Notes: generated by a model not told the origin, from the sequence alone. 64,000 nucleotides of DNA from Salipaludibacillus sp. CUR1 (GCF_021028955.1 NZ_JAIWPE010000069.1:124001-188000), one strand, 5' to 3'. Positions 42,957 to 53,992 are shown, numbered from the stretch's first letter. Made by a program: numbers and translations.

Positions 42957-44240
42957 ATGTTTGTTGATAAAGTAAAGATTTATGTAAAAGCTGGCGACGG
43001 TGGAAATGGAATTGTCGCTTACCGCAGAGAAAAATACGTTCCGGATGGCGGTCCGGCTGGCGGCGACGGAGGTAAAGGGGCTGACGTCGTATTTGAAGTG
43101 GATGAAGGTTTAAGAACCCTAATGGATTTCCGTTACCAACGTCATTTTAAGGCTGACCGCGGTGAAAACGGACGTCCGAAAAACCAGCATGGCAAAAGCA
43201 GGGATGCAATGACTGTCAGAGTCCCGCCGGGAACAACTGTAACAGACGAAGAGACTGGGGCGGTCTTGGCTGATTTAACAGAACACGGCCAGAGAGCCAC
43301 TGTTGTAAGAGGAGGAAGAGGCGGTCGAGGTAATTCAAGATTTGCTTCTCCTTCAAATCCGGCGCCTGAAATTGCTGAAAACGGGGAACCAGGCCAGGAA
43401 AAAGAGCTGGTACTGGAACTGAAACTTCTTGCAGACGCAGGCCTTGTCGGTTTTCCAAGTGTTGGAAAGTCTACATTCCTGTCCGTAGTCTCAGCTGCTA
43501 AACCGAAAATTGCAGATTACCATTTCACTACATTGGCTCCAAATCTGGGAGTGGTTGAAACAGATGACAAGAGGAGTTTCGTTCTTGCAGATCTTCCGGG
43601 GCTTATCGAAGGGGCTCACTCCGGGGTAGGACTGGGACACCAGTTTTTGCGCCATATTGAGAGGACAAGAGTCATTGTGCATGTCATTGATATGAGCGGT
43701 ATCGAAGGACGGGACCCTTATGAAGATTACCAGACAATTAATGAAGAATTAAAACAATATAATATGAGGCTGACAGAACGTCCGCAAATTATTGTGGCTA
43801 ATAAAATGGATCTTCCTGAAGCGGAAGAGAACCTGGAAATTTTTAAGGAAATGGCTGGAGAAGATGTTGAAATCTATCCTGTCTCCGCAGTTACAAAACA
43901 AGGTCTTGCGGGAGTGTTGAGAAACATCGCTGATAAAGTAGAGTCTACACCTGAGTTTCCTTTGTATGAAGAGGAAGAAATAGATCAGCGTGTCGTTTAT
44001 AAGTACACTAAAAAAGAAGATCCGTTCAAAATTATTAAAGATGATGATGGCGGGTTTACTATAGAAGGACATGAAATTGAAACATCATTTAAAATGACTG
44101 ATTTCAACAGACATGATTCAGTTCAGCGCTTTTCCAGAAAGATGCGACGGATGGGGATCGATCAGGCACTGAGGGATTTAGGTGCTGAAGACGGCGATAC
44201 GGTCCGCATCCTCAATTATGAATTTGAATTTATTGAATAG
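42957..44240 (+). CDS. obg: Essential GTPase Obg (CgtA)
   Basis: The 427-residue GTPase acts in 50S ribosome assembly and stress signalling. The glycine-rich Obg fold occupies about 1-158 ([30 protein letters not shown]). The G domain has GFPSVGKST (G1, about 165), [10 protein letters not shown] (G3), NKMD (G4) and SAV (G5). The OCT domain is at the C-terminus (about 350-427). ATG 42957 has GAGGTG 6 bases upstream; the in-frame ATG at 42936 lies before this site. Coupling with spo0B mirrors B. subtilis. Confidence 0.96.
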   Translation: MFVDKVKIYVKAGDGGNGIVAYRREKYVPDGGPAGGDGGKGADVVFEVDEGLRTLMDFRYQRHFKADRGENGRPKNQHGKSRDAMTVRVPPGTTVTDEETGAVLADLTEHGQRATVVRGGRGGRGNSRFASPSNPAPEIAENGEPGQEKELVLELKLLADAGLVGFPSVGKSTFLSVVSAAKPKIADYHFTTLAPNLGVVETDDKRSFVLADLPGLIEGAHSGVGLGHQFLRHIERTRVIVHVIDMSGIEGRDPYEDYQTINEELKQYNMRLTERPQIIVANKMDLPEAEENLEIFKEMAGEDVEIYPVSAVTKQGLAGVLRNIADKVESTPEFPLYEEEEIDQRVVYKYTKKEDPFKIIKDDDGGFTIEGHEIETSFKMTDFNRHDSVQRFSRKMRRMGIDQALRDLGAEDGDTVRILNYEFEFIE

Positions 44241-44244
44241 AAGA

Positions 44245-44304
44245 TAGCCGTAACAGCCCTAAGTACTGTTATTATAGGTACGAGGGGACTGTCACGGCTT
44301 TTTA
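44245..44304 (+). terminator. Terminator after obg
   Basis: AGCCGTAACAG pairs with CTGTCACGGCT, with an extended CCCT/GGGG step and about 30-base loop, followed by TTTTTATG. Confidence 0.8.
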
Positions 44305-44349
44305 TGTATTATTGCTGAATTGAATATTCAGAAATCGTTAGTGCCAGTG

Positions 44350-44378
44350 TTGTCAACTTCTTAATCTGACTTTATAAT
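44350..44378 (+). promoter_or_regulatory. Sigma-A promoter of pheB-pheA
   Basis: TTGTCA (44350-44355) and TATAAT (44373-44378) are separated by 17 bases, 34 bases before the pheB start. Confidence 0.78.
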
Positions 44379-44412
44379 GGTGAAATAGGTTCCTTATCAG
44401 GTGGTGAACAAT

Positions 44413-44862
44413 TTGAAAAAAAGAACAGACCAGTTTTATTTAGTAAGAGAAGATATGCTGCCGGATGCTATGCTGAAGACAGCAGAGGCCAAAAAAATTC
44501 TGGACAGCGGGAAACAGTATAAAATTAATGAAGTAGTAAAGCAGGTGGATTTAAGCCGCAGTGCTTTTTATAAGTATAAAGACGGGATATTTCCCTTTCA
44601 TACAATGGTAAAAGAGAAAATTATTACTTTATCTGTGCATCTGGAAGATCAATCGGGAGCACTCTCCAAACTTTTGTCGACGGTTGCTCAAACGGGCGCG
44701 AATGTCTTAACAATAAATCAGACGATTCCTCTTCAGGGGAGAGCCACGATTACATTAACTATTGAAACAGCTGCTATGAATTCAGATGTCACGGTGTTAT
44801 TAAAAAAACTTGGATCGCTAGAACCTGTAGTGAAAGTTGAACTTATAGGTTCCGGTGCTTAA
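44413..44862 (+). CDS. pheB: ACT-domain protein PheB
   Basis: The 149-residue protein has an N-terminal helical region with a helix-turn-helix look (INEVVKQVDLSRSAFYKYKD, about 38-57) and a C-terminal ACT domain (about 72-145: LSVHLEDQSGALSKLLSTVA, then GANVLTINQTIPLQGRATIT). ACT domains bind amino acids, here probably phenylalanine. Its exact role next to pheA is not settled. TTG 44413 is chosen with AGGTGGTG 6 bases upstream, giving the length of B. subtilis PheB. It shares a transcript with pheA. Confidence 0.9.
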   Translation: MKKRTDQFYLVREDMLPDAMLKTAEAKKILDSGKQYKINEVVKQVDLSRSAFYKYKDGIFPFHTMVKEKIITLSVHLEDQSGALSKLLSTVAQTGANVLTINQTIPLQGRATITLTIETAAMNSDVTVLLKKLGSLEPVVKVELIGSGA

Positions 44863-44896
44863 ATTATCTGCAAGTCAGTAAAAGGAGTGGAACGGT

Positions 44897-45799
44897 GTGG
44901 AAAGAACAGGTTATTTAGGTCCGCAAGGATCATTTACAGAAGCGGCAGCCAAGGCTCTTGTACCAAATGATGAACGGGTGCCTTTCCGTTCTATTCCAGA
45001 TACAATGGATGCTGTGAAAGAAGGGACTGTCAGCCGCGCTGTTGTACCTATGGAAAACGCTATTGAAGGCTCGGTAAATATTACTCTCGATTATTTTATT
45101 CATCATCAGAGGATGAATATGGCAGCTGAAATATCTGCTCCGATTGAGCAGCATTTACTTGTTGCTCCATCACATCTAAAATCATGGGACAGGGTGAAAA
45201 AGGTTTATTCCCATCCTCATGCCATTGCCCAGTGCCATCAATTTTTACGAACATACTTGCCTGATGCGGAAATTTCTTACGTCAACTCAACTGCAGCTGC
45301 CGCAAAATATATTCAGGAAAATCAGCTGGAAAATGCAGCAGCTATTGCGAATGATATTGCGGCAGAAGCGTACGGGCTTAAGATAGCACAGAAAAAAATT
45401 AATGATTATGAAAATAACCGGACACGGTTTATGCTTTTTACCAATGAAGAAGCTCCATTCACAAACGGGTTTATTTCAGCTAAAACAGACTATAAAACGA
45501 CTATGATGGTAGGATTATCGTCAGACTATTCAGGAGCTCTCCATCAGGTACTTGCGGCGTTTGCCTGGAGAAAAATTAATTTATCGAAAATAGAGTCCAG
45601 GCCTACTAAAACAGGCTTAGGGAATTACTTCTTCATTATCGACGCTGCAATGAAGCAGGATGACATTCTCATTCCTTCCGTTTGTGAGGAATTAAAAACT
45701 TTAGGGTGTGAAGTGCAAATTTTAGGAAGCTATCCATGCTTTACATGGGAAGAGTTAAGCAGGTTTCAAAAAGAAATGATAAAAAAAGAAGTTACTTAA
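44897..45799 (+). CDS. pheA: Prephenate dehydratase PheA
   Basis: The 300-residue enzyme makes phenylpyruvate for phenylalanine synthesis. The catalytic domain starts GYLGPQGSFTEAAAK, with VVPMENAIEGSVN (about 48) and the conserved NNRTRFMLF block (Thr-Arg-Phe, about 173). The ACT regulatory domain (about 195-275) includes GALHQVLAAFAWRKINLSKI and ESRPTKTGLGNYFF, the ESR(P) Phe-binding motif. GTG 44897 has AAAGGAG 9 bases upstream. A strong terminator follows. Confidence 0.95.
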   Translation: MERTGYLGPQGSFTEAAAKALVPNDERVPFRSIPDTMDAVKEGTVSRAVVPMENAIEGSVNITLDYFIHHQRMNMAAEISAPIEQHLLVAPSHLKSWDRVKKVYSHPHAIAQCHQFLRTYLPDAEISYVNSTAAAAKYIQENQLENAAAIANDIAAEAYGLKIAQKKINDYENNRTRFMLFTNEEAPFTNGFISAKTDYKTTMMVGLSSDYSGALHQVLAAFAWRKINLSKIESRPTKTGLGNYFFIIDAAMKQDDILIPSVCEELKTLGCEVQILGSYPCFTWEELSRFQKEMIKKEVT

Positions 45800-45813
45800 C
45801 CGTCATTTTTGAT

Positions 45814-45857
45814 GACTGTGACGCCACGGCTTACAGCCTTGGTGTCACAGTTTTTTT
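45814..45857 (+). terminator. Terminator after pheA
   Basis: CTGTGACGCCACGG pairs with CCTTGGTGTCACAG around a 7-base loop, then TTTTTTT. Confidence 0.9.
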
Positions 45858-45987
45858 ATTTTCACTTCTATTACATCAGGATGGTACATATATTTTTGTG
45901 AAGTAAACTGTCATAGGCGTATTTATAGTGACGATTCGCCCAAGTGTGCATAGGATAAAGTGACATAGTATGGGAGGGATCTTTAAA

Positions 45988-47133
45988 GTGAAAATGCATA
46001 TCGTCCAAAAAGGTGACACCTTATGGAAGTTATCGAAAAAGTACGGGGTCGACTTTGAAAAACTTAAACAGGCAAATACTCATTTAGCTAATCCGGATAT
46101 GATTATGCCGGGAATGAAGATTAAAATACCTTCAGCCGGAAAGCCTATGAAAAAAGAGCAGGTAAAAGCGCCGGCAAAAGAAGCCCCTGTAAAAAAAGAA
46201 ATGCCAAAAGAAAAGCCTGTTAAAGAGAAGCCTGTTAAAGAAAAACCTGTAAAAAAAGAAGAAAAAAAGCCTGAAGCAGTGGCTCCGGCGCCAATGCCGC
46301 CGCCCAAGCCAAAACCTAAGCCAAAGCCTCAGCCGTCTTATCACATGCAGCAGGCTAAAATGAATGTCAATGTATATAAGCAGCCTTCTTATCCAAAGAT
46401 GCCAACTCCACCACCGGCACCAAAGCCGCCAAAAGAAAAGCCTGTTAAAGAAAAGCCTAAAGCAAAGCCGAAAGAGATAGTTATGCCAACTCCAGTGGAA
46501 AAAATGCCTGAAAAGAAAAAACCAGCACCGGCTCCTAAACCAGCGCCTATGCCTGCAATGAAGAAGCCGATGCCGCAGCCCGAAATGAAAAAGCCAATGC
46601 CCCAGCCGTATGCAAAGCCTATGCCTATGGCTCCAATGGAAGGGTGTTTATCTCCTGAACAATTGTGTGCTTATCACCCGCACGGAATGTGGGCTCAGGG
46701 AACTACGCATGGTATGTATCAGCAGCCTTACTATCCGCAGCATATGATGCAGATGGGTATGCAGCCAATGATGCCGATGATGCCTATGCACCAAATGCAC
46801 CAGATGAATCAGATGCCTCATCCGCAGCATATGCAGCAGCCGTATTTCCAACACCCTTACCACCATCAGCAGCAATACGATCACCACACTCAGATGAGGC
46901 ATGATACAGACAGTGAAGAAGGTCAGGATCAGGTCGAAACAGAAGAGAGGACTAACAGTGAATATGGCGATTTAACAAATGACGCCTATGGCCAGGGAAC
47001 TCCGCCTGCTTATTCATATCAGCATACTCCTCCCCCTTACGACGCTTATTACGGAATGATGCCGTGGACGTATCCTCCTCTGCAGAGGACTTTTACAGAA
47101 CAAAAGGCACATGAGGAGGATGAAGAGGCTTAA
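45988..47133 (+). CDS. safA: SafA-like spore coat morphogenetic protein with LysM domain
   Basis: The 381-residue protein has an N-terminal LysM domain (about 3-48: MHIVQKGDTLWKLSKKYGVD, IKIPS) that docks to the spore cortex. A Lys/Pro repeat region of KPVKEKPVKEKPVKK type (about 55-205) follows, then a region rich in Met, His, Gln and Pro (about 205-310), and a short acidic, Tyr-rich end. GTG 45988 gives a start like B. subtilis SafA (MKxHIVQKGD) with AGGGA 8 bases upstream. The repeats are longer and more biased than I expect for SafA. Neighbours pheA and a coxA-like gene match the B. subtilis locus. Confidence 0.88.
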   Translation: MKMHIVQKGDTLWKLSKKYGVDFEKLKQANTHLANPDMIMPGMKIKIPSAGKPMKKEQVKAPAKEAPVKKEMPKEKPVKEKPVKEKPVKKEEKKPEAVAPAPMPPPKPKPKPKPQPSYHMQQAKMNVNVYKQPSYPKMPTPPPAPKPPKEKPVKEKPKAKPKEIVMPTPVEKMPEKKKPAPAPKPAPMPAMKKPMPQPEMKKPMPQPYAKPMPMAPMEGCLSPEQLCAYHPHGMWAQGTTHGMYQQPYYPQHMMQMGMQPMMPMMPMHQMHQMNQMPHPQHMQQPYFQHPYHHQQQYDHHTQMRHDTDSEEGQDQVETEERTNSEYGDLTNDAYGQGTPPAYSYQHTPPPYDAYYGMMPWTYPPLQRTFTEQKAHEEDEEA

Positions 47134-47200
47134 TACCTTTATTTAACAGGATTATTTTATTCTTTTCCGATCACCCTAAATGGTGAAAGGAGGAGAATGA

Positions 47201-48175
47201 ATGAAAAAGATGACTTTATGTTTATCACTTGCTACATTAATGTTCACAGGTATTACTGGTTGTGGAGACATGGACAATGCTAATAACGCTGAAGGCCAAC
47301 GTTTTGGCGGTCAGAACCGTTATGAAACAGGTTTTGATGGCCACCGCATGGGTGGCACTGGCATGGATGGCACTGGCATGGGTGGTGCAAATTATGGCCA
47401 GCGCGGAATGATGGGCAGAGAAACAGAGCGTTACGGCATGAACACTCCAGGAGGCCAAGACCAAATGACCGGGTACCAGGGAGCTGCTAATCAGCGTGGC
47501 GGGATGTTTGGCAAAGGCCAAGGCCGAGGCCAGTTCGGCGGACAGCAAGGATTTGCTGACGGCCGTGGAGGTTTCTTTGGCAGAGGCCAAGGTGGAAGAG
47601 GCTTTACAGGAGGGTTTTCCAGAGGTATTACAGGTAATGACAGACCGGGTATGGTTGACAGCAATGGCTTAATAAACGGCCGTCTTCGCGGTTTAAACCG
47701 TACTGAAGGTTTTACTCAAACTGAAGGCTTCAACCAGCACCAGGCAGACGGCCAATTGAACAGAGGCACCAGAGGCCAAATGGATGGCATGGCCGGGCGC
47801 ACTCAACAGCAAGACGGAAGAGGTTACTTTGACACTGATGAAGGAAGAGCCGCAAGAAAAATTGAGAATCGCGTAGAAGATATTGAAGGCGTTAGAGACG
47901 CTAACGTGATTGTCAGAGACAATGATGTTGTAATCGCAGTGGAAGCCAGAGGCAATAACGAACAAATCGAAGATGAAGTAAGATCTCTTGTAGCAAATAT
48001 GGATGACGATAACCAAATCTTTGTCGTTACCGAGCGTTCAGGTGTGGAGCGAATTCAGGGCATGGAAGACAGGCTGAGAGATGGCCAGCCATTTGAAGAA
48101 GTCGGTGCTACTTTTAATGCGATGCTTGATGACCTTGGAGATGCTATTCAGCGTCCATTTGAACGAACCAGATAA
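47201..48175 (+). CDS. coxA: CoxA-like spore lipoprotein (YhcN/YlaJ family)
   Basis: The 324-residue protein has a lipoprotein signal (LMFTGITGC, lipobox Cys 21). A very Gly/Met/Arg/Gln-rich middle follows (about 22-215, with RGGMFGKGQGRGQFGGQQG-like stretches). A C-terminal YhcN/YlaJ domain (about 220-310) begins RAARKIENRVEDIEGV and contains DANVIVRDNDVVIAVEARGN. CoxA of B. subtilis is a cortex protein in the same position after safA. ATG 47201 has AAAGGAGG. The low-complexity middle makes it much longer than CoxA. Export to the forespore intermembrane space is expected. Confidence 0.83.
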   Translation: MKKMTLCLSLATLMFTGITGCGDMDNANNAEGQRFGGQNRYETGFDGHRMGGTGMDGTGMGGANYGQRGMMGRETERYGMNTPGGQDQMTGYQGAANQRGGMFGKGQGRGQFGGQQGFADGRGGFFGRGQGGRGFTGGFSRGITGNDRPGMVDSNGLINGRLRGLNRTEGFTQTEGFNQHQADGQLNRGTRGQMDGMAGRTQQQDGRGYFDTDEGRAARKIENRVEDIEGVRDANVIVRDNDVVIAVEARGNNEQIEDEVRSLVANMDDDNQIFVVTERSGVERIQGMEDRLRDGQPFEEVGATFNAMLDDLGDAIQRPFERTR

Positions 48176-48193
48176 TTATAAACTGCAAAAGGT

Positions 48194-48232
48194 GAAGGGT
48201 ATCCCGTTTACAAAATGGAGATACCCTTTTAC
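48194..48232 (+). terminator. Terminator after the coxA-like gene
   Basis: AAGGGTATCCC pairs with GGAGATACCCTTTT around an 11-base loop, ending in TTTTACTTT. Confidence 0.82.
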
Positions 48233-48321
48233 TTTGCTTTGCCAGTTTTGACTTTCTTCGTGTTGTGCTATAGTAAAAACAGAAAAAAAGAGTTTAAGCT
48301 GGTGCAAGGGGGAATTGGAAG

Positions 48322-49053
48322 ATGGCTGGACATTCGAAATGGAGTAATATTAAACACAGGAAAGGCCGGCAGGATGCCAAAAAAGGGAAAATATTTACTA
48401 AATTATCTAAAGAAATTTTTCAGGCAGTGAGACAAGGCGGGGATGACCCGGGAACCAACCACAATTTAAGATTAGCTATAGATAAAGCGAAACAAGCTAA
48501 TATGCCAAACGATAATATTGAAAGAACGATAAACAAAGCGCTTGGCAATGTTGAAGGAGTTGTATATGAAGAGATTACATACGAAGGGTACGCGCCTCAT
48601 GGAGTAGCGGTTTACGTGCAAGCTTTGACTGATAATAAAAACCGGACAGCTGCAGAAGTCAGGCTGGCTTTTAATAAAAATAATGGAAATCTCGGTGAAA
48701 GTGGCTGTGTCGGCTTCATGTTCAAAAGAAAAGGAGTACTTTTATTTGAGAAAAATGAAAGCCTCGACGGAGAATTATTTATGCTTGAAGCAATTGATGC
48801 CGGTGCAGAAGATGTGATATTTTCAGAAGAAGCGTTTGAAGTATACACCACCCCTGAGGAATTGCAGCAAGTAAGAAAAGCACTAATTGATTCTTTGGAA
48901 ACGGATCCTTCGGTGTCGGAGGTTTCTATGATTCCTGATACTTACACTCCTGTTAGTGAGACTCAGGCAGAAGAAGTCCTTCAGCTTATTGAAGCTTTGG
49001 AAGATAACGATGACGTTCAAAATGTATACCACAATTTAGAAGTAAAAGACTGA
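48322..49053 (+). CDS. yrbC: YebC/PmpR-family protein YrbC
   Basis: The 243-residue protein starts MAGHSKWSNIKHRKGRQDAK, the YebC signature, followed by GGDDPGTNHNLRLAIDKAK, DNIERTINKALG and a GPHGVA-like YEGYAPHGVAVYVQALTDN segment. YebC proteins have been described as transcription regulators, and more recently as factors that relieve ribosome stalling at proline stretches. ATG 48322 has AAGGGGGA upstream. TTGACT (48248) and TATAGT (48269) with a short 15-base spacing may be its promoter. Order with bofC and ruvAB is as in B. subtilis. Confidence 0.93.
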   Translation: MAGHSKWSNIKHRKGRQDAKKGKIFTKLSKEIFQAVRQGGDDPGTNHNLRLAIDKAKQANMPNDNIERTINKALGNVEGVVYEEITYEGYAPHGVAVYVQALTDNKNRTAAEVRLAFNKNNGNLGESGCVGFMFKRKGVLLFEKNESLDGELFMLEAIDAGAEDVIFSEEAFEVYTTPEELQQVRKALIDSLETDPSVSEVSMIPDTYTPVSETQAEEVLQLIEALEDNDDVQNVYHNLEVKD

Positions 49054-49150
49054 CTTACTATTTGTTATAAAGGAATAAATTCCCTGTCTGATGGTAAAGC
49101 TATGCATGAGTAGTGTAAAATTAATTTTTTTCAGACGGGGGGCGGCCGAC

Positions 49151-49717
49151 ATGCCAATGATTTTGATAATGAAAAAACGGAACCAGCCGAATAAATATAA
49201 AGAAAGTTTGCTGCTGATAGGCGCCATTTTAATTATTTCTGCTGTCTTTTTAAGTAATACTTTACCTGCTGCTGCGGCGCTGGCTGACACGCCGAAAGTT
49301 TCAGAAGGGCCGCATGAGGTGGAAGTCGTCTTGCAAAGGCATTACCTTGACGGGGAAATCAGTGAAGAAGAAATAGAAGAGACAATCTGGTCAATGGAAG
49401 ACTTCTGGTCTTATTATAATGATTGGGATCTGGTTAATCTGAGTGAGCACCAAATTGTATTTAAAAAACATATTAATGATATCTCTCCATTATTGAAAAT
49501 GCACGGATACTTTGGTGTGGACGAAGACGGCACACTGAGCATTTATAATGGGAAACCTCAGGAAAATGAGGTCATTCAATCATTCTTCCAGATTAATACC
49601 AAACAATTGAAAAGCCACATTCATGAGTCCCTTATGGAAGGAATACCTGTTTCAACGAGAGATGAGTATATGGAAGTCTTGAAAAATTGCAAAAAATATG
49701 CCATAAATGGTTTATAA
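49151..49717 (+). CDS. bofC: BofC, forespore regulator of pro-sigma-K processing
   Basis: The 188-residue exported protein has a basic N-terminus (KKRNQPNKYKE), one hydrophobic signal helix (about 19-40), then LADTPKVSEGPHEVEVVLQR with EVVLQRHYLDGEISEEEIEE and a C-terminal domain with LKMHGYFGVDEDGTLSIYNG. BofC is secreted into the intermembrane space and restrains SpoIVB, delaying sigma-K activation. ATG 49151 is chosen because a G-rich site lies about 7 bases upstream; the ATG 60 bases earlier lacks one. Length is slightly above the B. subtilis protein. Confidence 0.88.
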   Translation: MPMILIMKKRNQPNKYKESLLLIGAILIISAVFLSNTLPAAAALADTPKVSEGPHEVEVVLQRHYLDGEISEEEIEETIWSMEDFWSYYNDWDLVNLSEHQIVFKKHINDISPLLKMHGYFGVDEDGTLSIYNGKPQENEVIQSFFQINTKQLKSHIHESLMEGIPVSTRDEYMEVLKNCKKYAINGL

Positions 49718-49726
49718 AAAAGTTAT

Positions 49727-49757
49727 TAAAAGCTGCCCGGTGCACGGCAGCTTTTTA
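49727..49757 (+). terminator. Terminator after bofC
   Basis: AAAAGCTGCC and GGCAGCTTTTT pair around an 8-base loop. Confidence 0.87.
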
Positions 49758-49854
49758 TTCGTTTTTCCTGGAGACTGATCCCCAACTTTGTTACGGATTT
49801 ATGCTAAAATAGAAATATGTGTTCGTATTAGAATGAATAAGTGGGGGAAAAACG

Positions 49855-50466
49855 GTGATAGAATGTTTAAAAGGCAAAGTTATTAATATAGAACCGGAAA
49901 CTGTCGTTATAGAAGTACAGGGAGTCGGTTATTTGATATATACTGGAAATCCATACAAGTATGAGGAATGGCTTGATGAAACAGTTATTATTTATACTTA
50001 CCAGCACGTTAGAGAGGATGCTATACGGCTATACGGCTTCCGTCACCGCGAAGAACGGCGTCTGTTTGAAAAATTACTTCAAGTATCAGGTATAGGCCCT
50101 AAAGGGGCCCTTGCTATTGTTGCATCAGAGCAGCCGGGGCTGGTAGTGGAAGCTATTGAAAATGAAGATGAAAAGTTTTTAGTTAAATTTCCGGGGGTTG
50201 GAAAGAAAACTGCCCGGCAGATCATTTTAGATCTGAAAGGGAAAGTGGAAGAGTTTGTCCCTTCACTGACTCAATCTGTGCCGGGTGAAGCCAGGGCTTC
50301 TAAAACTTCTTCCTACTCCCAGGAGCTGGAGGAAGCAATAGAGGCTTTAAGAGCTTTAGGCTATATAGAGAAAGAAATAAAGAAAGTTATCCCGACGCTT
50401 CAGAAGGACTCTCTCAGTACTGACCAGTACATTAAACTGGCATTAAAAGAAATGCTTCAAAGATAA
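49855..50466 (+). CDS. ruvA: Holliday junction DNA helicase subunit RuvA
   Basis: The 203-residue protein binds four-way junctions. It has an OB fold (about 1-62, YTYQHVREDAIRLYGF), two helix-hairpin-helix motifs (LLQVSGIGPKGALAI and FLVKFPGVGKKTARQII, about 70-125) and the RuvB-binding domain III (about 155-203). GTG 49855 follows GGGGGAAA. TGCTAAAAT at 49802-49810 is a possible extended -10. ruvB follows after 32 bases. A GTTCG half-site lies upstream but no full LexA box was found. Confidence 0.95.
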   Translation: MIECLKGKVINIEPETVVIEVQGVGYLIYTGNPYKYEEWLDETVIIYTYQHVREDAIRLYGFRHREERRLFEKLLQVSGIGPKGALAIVASEQPGLVVEAIENEDEKFLVKFPGVGKKTARQIILDLKGKVEEFVPSLTQSVPGEARASKTSSYSQELEEAIEALRALGYIEKEIKKVIPTLQKDSLSTDQYIKLALKEMLQR

Positions 50467-50498
50467 AATGAACGAGCTATAAATCGGAGGAAGATAGC

Positions 50499-51500
50499 AT
50501 GGAAGAACGTATAGTCAGCGGAGAAGCACAAGGACAGGAAGATTGGGAAGAGCGAAGCCTCCGTCCCCAAACGTTGTCTCAATATATTGGGCAGAAAACA
50601 GTCAAAGAGAATTTGACGGTATTTATTGAAGCGGCCAAAATGCGTGAAGAATGTCTGGACCATGTGTTGCTTTATGGACCGCCAGGACTGGGGAAAACAA
50701 CATTAGCTATGATTATTGCTAATGAAATGGGAGTAAATTTAAGGACTACTTCAGGACCTGCAATTGAACGTCCTGGAGACCTTGCAGCTGTACTTACTGC
50801 ACTTGAACCGGGGGATGTTCTTTTTATTGATGAAATACACCGGTTAAACCGCTCCGTTGAAGAAGTGCTTTATCCTGCTATGGAAGATTACTTTCTCGAC
50901 ATAGTAATAGGAAAAGGACCGTCGGCACGCTCTGTCCGCCTGGACCTGCCTCCTTTTACTCTTGTTGGAGCAACAACGCGGGCGGGCATGCTTTCAGCGC
51001 CATTAAGAGACCGGTTTGGAGTAGTCAGCAGGCTGGAATATTATACTCCCTCCGAATTGGAAGAAATCGTGGAACGCACGGCGGAAGTTATGGACGTTAA
51101 AACAGATAAAAAAGCTGCTGAAGAAGTGTCCAGGCGGTCACGTGGCACCCCGAGGATTGCTAACCGTATTTTGCGGAGAGTGAGAGATTTTGCACAAGTA
51201 CGGGGAGACGGCACAATTGATTATGCTATTACAAGTGAGGCTCTGGATCTGCTGCAGGTTGATAAGCTTGGACTTGACCATATAGACCATAAACTGCTCA
51301 GAAATATAATTGATAAATTTCGGGGCGGACCTGTAGGGCTGGATACGATTGCAGCGACTATTGGAGAGGAAGCCCACACAATTGAAGACGTGTACGAACC
51401 TTACTTGATGCAGATAGGTTTTTTGCAGCGCACGCCGCGCGGAAGAATGGTAACTCCTCTTGTTTATCAGCATTTTAATATGGAGGTGCCTGAACGGTGA
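50499..51500 (+). CDS. ruvB: Holliday junction branch-migration ATPase RuvB
   Basis: The 333-residue AAA+ motor has [12 protein letters not shown], Walker [19 protein letters not shown] (about 53-70), Walker [13 protein letters not shown] (about 105), sensor 1 GATTRAG and the Arg finger region PLRDRFG. The C-terminal winged helix is [20 protein letters not shown] then RTPRGR. ATG 50499 has CGGAGGA upstream. It overlaps the next gene by 4 bases. Confidence 0.97.
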   Translation: MEERIVSGEAQGQEDWEERSLRPQTLSQYIGQKTVKENLTVFIEAAKMREECLDHVLLYGPPGLGKTTLAMIIANEMGVNLRTTSGPAIERPGDLAAVLTALEPGDVLFIDEIHRLNRSVEEVLYPAMEDYFLDIVIGKGPSARSVRLDLPPFTLVGATTRAGMLSAPLRDRFGVVSRLEYYTPSELEEIVERTAEVMDVKTDKKAAEEVSRRSRGTPRIANRILRRVRDFAQVRGDGTIDYAITSEALDLLQVDKLGLDHIDHKLLRNIIDKFRGGPVGLDTIAATIGEEAHTIEDVYEPYLMQIGFLQRTPRGRMVTPLVYQHFNMEVPER

Positions 51501-51715
51501 CTCAAATTCCTAAACTGTTAATCATAACAGGAGTGGTCTTAATCATTGCCGGCCTGGTCTGGCAGGCAGGAGGAAAATATTTCTCTTTGGGTAAGTTACC
51601 CGGCGATATTATTATACGCAGGGAAAATTCGACGTTTTATTTTCCGCTGATGACATCTATTATTATCAGTGTGGTGTTATCGTTAATATTATATTTATTC
51701 GGGCGATTTCGATAA
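51497..51715 (+). CDS. DUF2905 small membrane protein
   Basis: The 72-residue protein has two membrane helices (about 6-26, [20 protein letters not shown], and 49-69) around the conserved loop [20 protein letters not shown], the DUF2905 hallmark. GTG 51497 overlaps the ruvB stop, with GGAGGT 9 bases upstream. It is usual between ruvB and queA in bacilli. Function unknown. Confidence 0.88.
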   Translation: MTQIPKLLIITGVVLIIAGLVWQAGGKYFSLGKLPGDIIIRRENSTFYFPLMTSIIISVVLSLILYLFGRFR

Positions 51716-51733
51716 AAGAAAGGAAATAAAGTA

Positions 51734-52762
51734 ATGGATGTATCACAATTTGATTATGATTTACCGGAAGAACTGATAGCTCAAACCCCTTTAAAAGACC
51801 GTATAGGTTCAAAACTGTTAATAATGGACAAAATAGATGGAAATATTAACCACGGCCGGTTTCCGGATCTGCTTAATTATTTGGAGAAAAGCGATACACT
51901 CGTACTAAATAATACAAAAGTAATTCCTGCAAGGCTGTTTGGCGTAAAAAAAGAAACGGGTGCGAAGATCGAACTCCTTCTTTTAAAAGAAGAGGAAAAT
52001 CATACGTGGGAAGCATTGGTCAAGCCGGCAAAAAGAGTCAGGGAAGGAACCGTGATCGATTTCGGTAACGGTTTATTAACCGGCGTATGCAAAGAGGAAA
52101 TGAAGGAAGGACGCCGAAAGATTACTTTTCATTTTAAGGGCATCTTTCACGAAATACTGGATCAACTTGGAGAAATGCCGCTCCCTCCTTATATTCAGGA
52201 GCAACTTGATGAAAAGGATCGTTATCAGACCGTCTATGCTGAGCATCGCGGGTCTGCTGCTGCACCCACAGCCGGGCTGCATTTTACGACAGACCTTTTG
52301 GAAGACATTCAAAGAAAAGGCGTGAAAATTGCTTATGTAACTTTGCATGTCGGCCTTGGCACTTTCAGGCCAGTCTCCGTCGACACCGTAGAAGATCACA
52401 CCATGCATGCGGAGTATTATGAGATTGGAGATGAAACGGCAGAGCTGCTTAACAAAACGAAAAAAACCGGCGGGCGCATTATTGCTGTAGGGACAACATC
52501 TGCGCGTACTTTGGAAACTATCGCACGGGATAATGAGGGAGACTTTAAACGTTCGAGCGGATGGACAGATATCTTTATATATCCTGGGTACCAGTTTAAC
52601 GCCATAGACGGGCTTTTAACAAATTTCCATTTGCCGAAATCCACACTCGTTATGCTTGTGAGTGCGTTTGCAGGAAAAGACCACATTCTGGCAGCCTATA
52701 AAGAGGCCGTAGAAAGACGTTACCGATTCTTCAGTTTCGGTGATGCTATGCTGCTTATTTAA
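51734..52762 (+). CDS. queA: S-adenosylmethionine:tRNA ribosyltransferase-isomerase
   Basis: The 342-residue enzyme converts preQ1 in tRNA to epoxyqueuosine. Motifs: [15 protein letters not shown] at the start, [15 protein letters not shown] (about 56), [10 protein letters not shown] (about 178), [11 protein letters not shown]-like [14 protein letters not shown] and [24 protein letters not shown] 51734 has AAAGGAAA upstream. tgt follows in the same transcript, so two consecutive queuosine steps are co-expressed. Confidence 0.96.
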   Translation: MDVSQFDYDLPEELIAQTPLKDRIGSKLLIMDKIDGNINHGRFPDLLNYLEKSDTLVLNNTKVIPARLFGVKKETGAKIELLLLKEEENHTWEALVKPAKRVREGTVIDFGNGLLTGVCKEEMKEGRRKITFHFKGIFHEILDQLGEMPLPPYIQEQLDEKDRYQTVYAEHRGSAAAPTAGLHFTTDLLEDIQRKGVKIAYVTLHVGLGTFRPVSVDTVEDHTMHAEYYEIGDETAELLNKTKKTGGRIIAVGTTSARTLETIARDNEGDFKRSSGWTDIFIYPGYQFNAIDGLLTNFHLPKSTLVMLVSAFAGKDHILAAYKEAVERRYRFFSFGDAMLLI

Positions 52763-52773
52763 TAAAGTAATGA

Positions 52774-53934
<1,161 letters not shown>

Positions 53935-53962
53935 TAAAACGTTTAACTTTCCCATCTTTTGA

Positions 53963-53992
53963 TTGATTTTTAAAGGGAAGTTTGTCTACAAT
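53963..53992 (+). promoter_or_regulatory. Candidate promoter of yajC
   Basis: TTGATT (53963-53968) and TACAAT (53987-53992) are 18 bases apart. The 130-base leader that follows contains CATTCGAGGTAAACGAATG, a small inverted repeat. Confidence 0.5.

Noticed and set aside
46080-46904. Long frames antisense to or offset within safA
   Set aside because: They arise from the repetitive Lys/Pro and Met/His codons; the safA frame has the LysM domain and the ribosome site.
49817-49835. Possible LexA box upstream of ruvA
   Set aside because: Only the GTTCG half-site fits; the left half lacks CGAAC.
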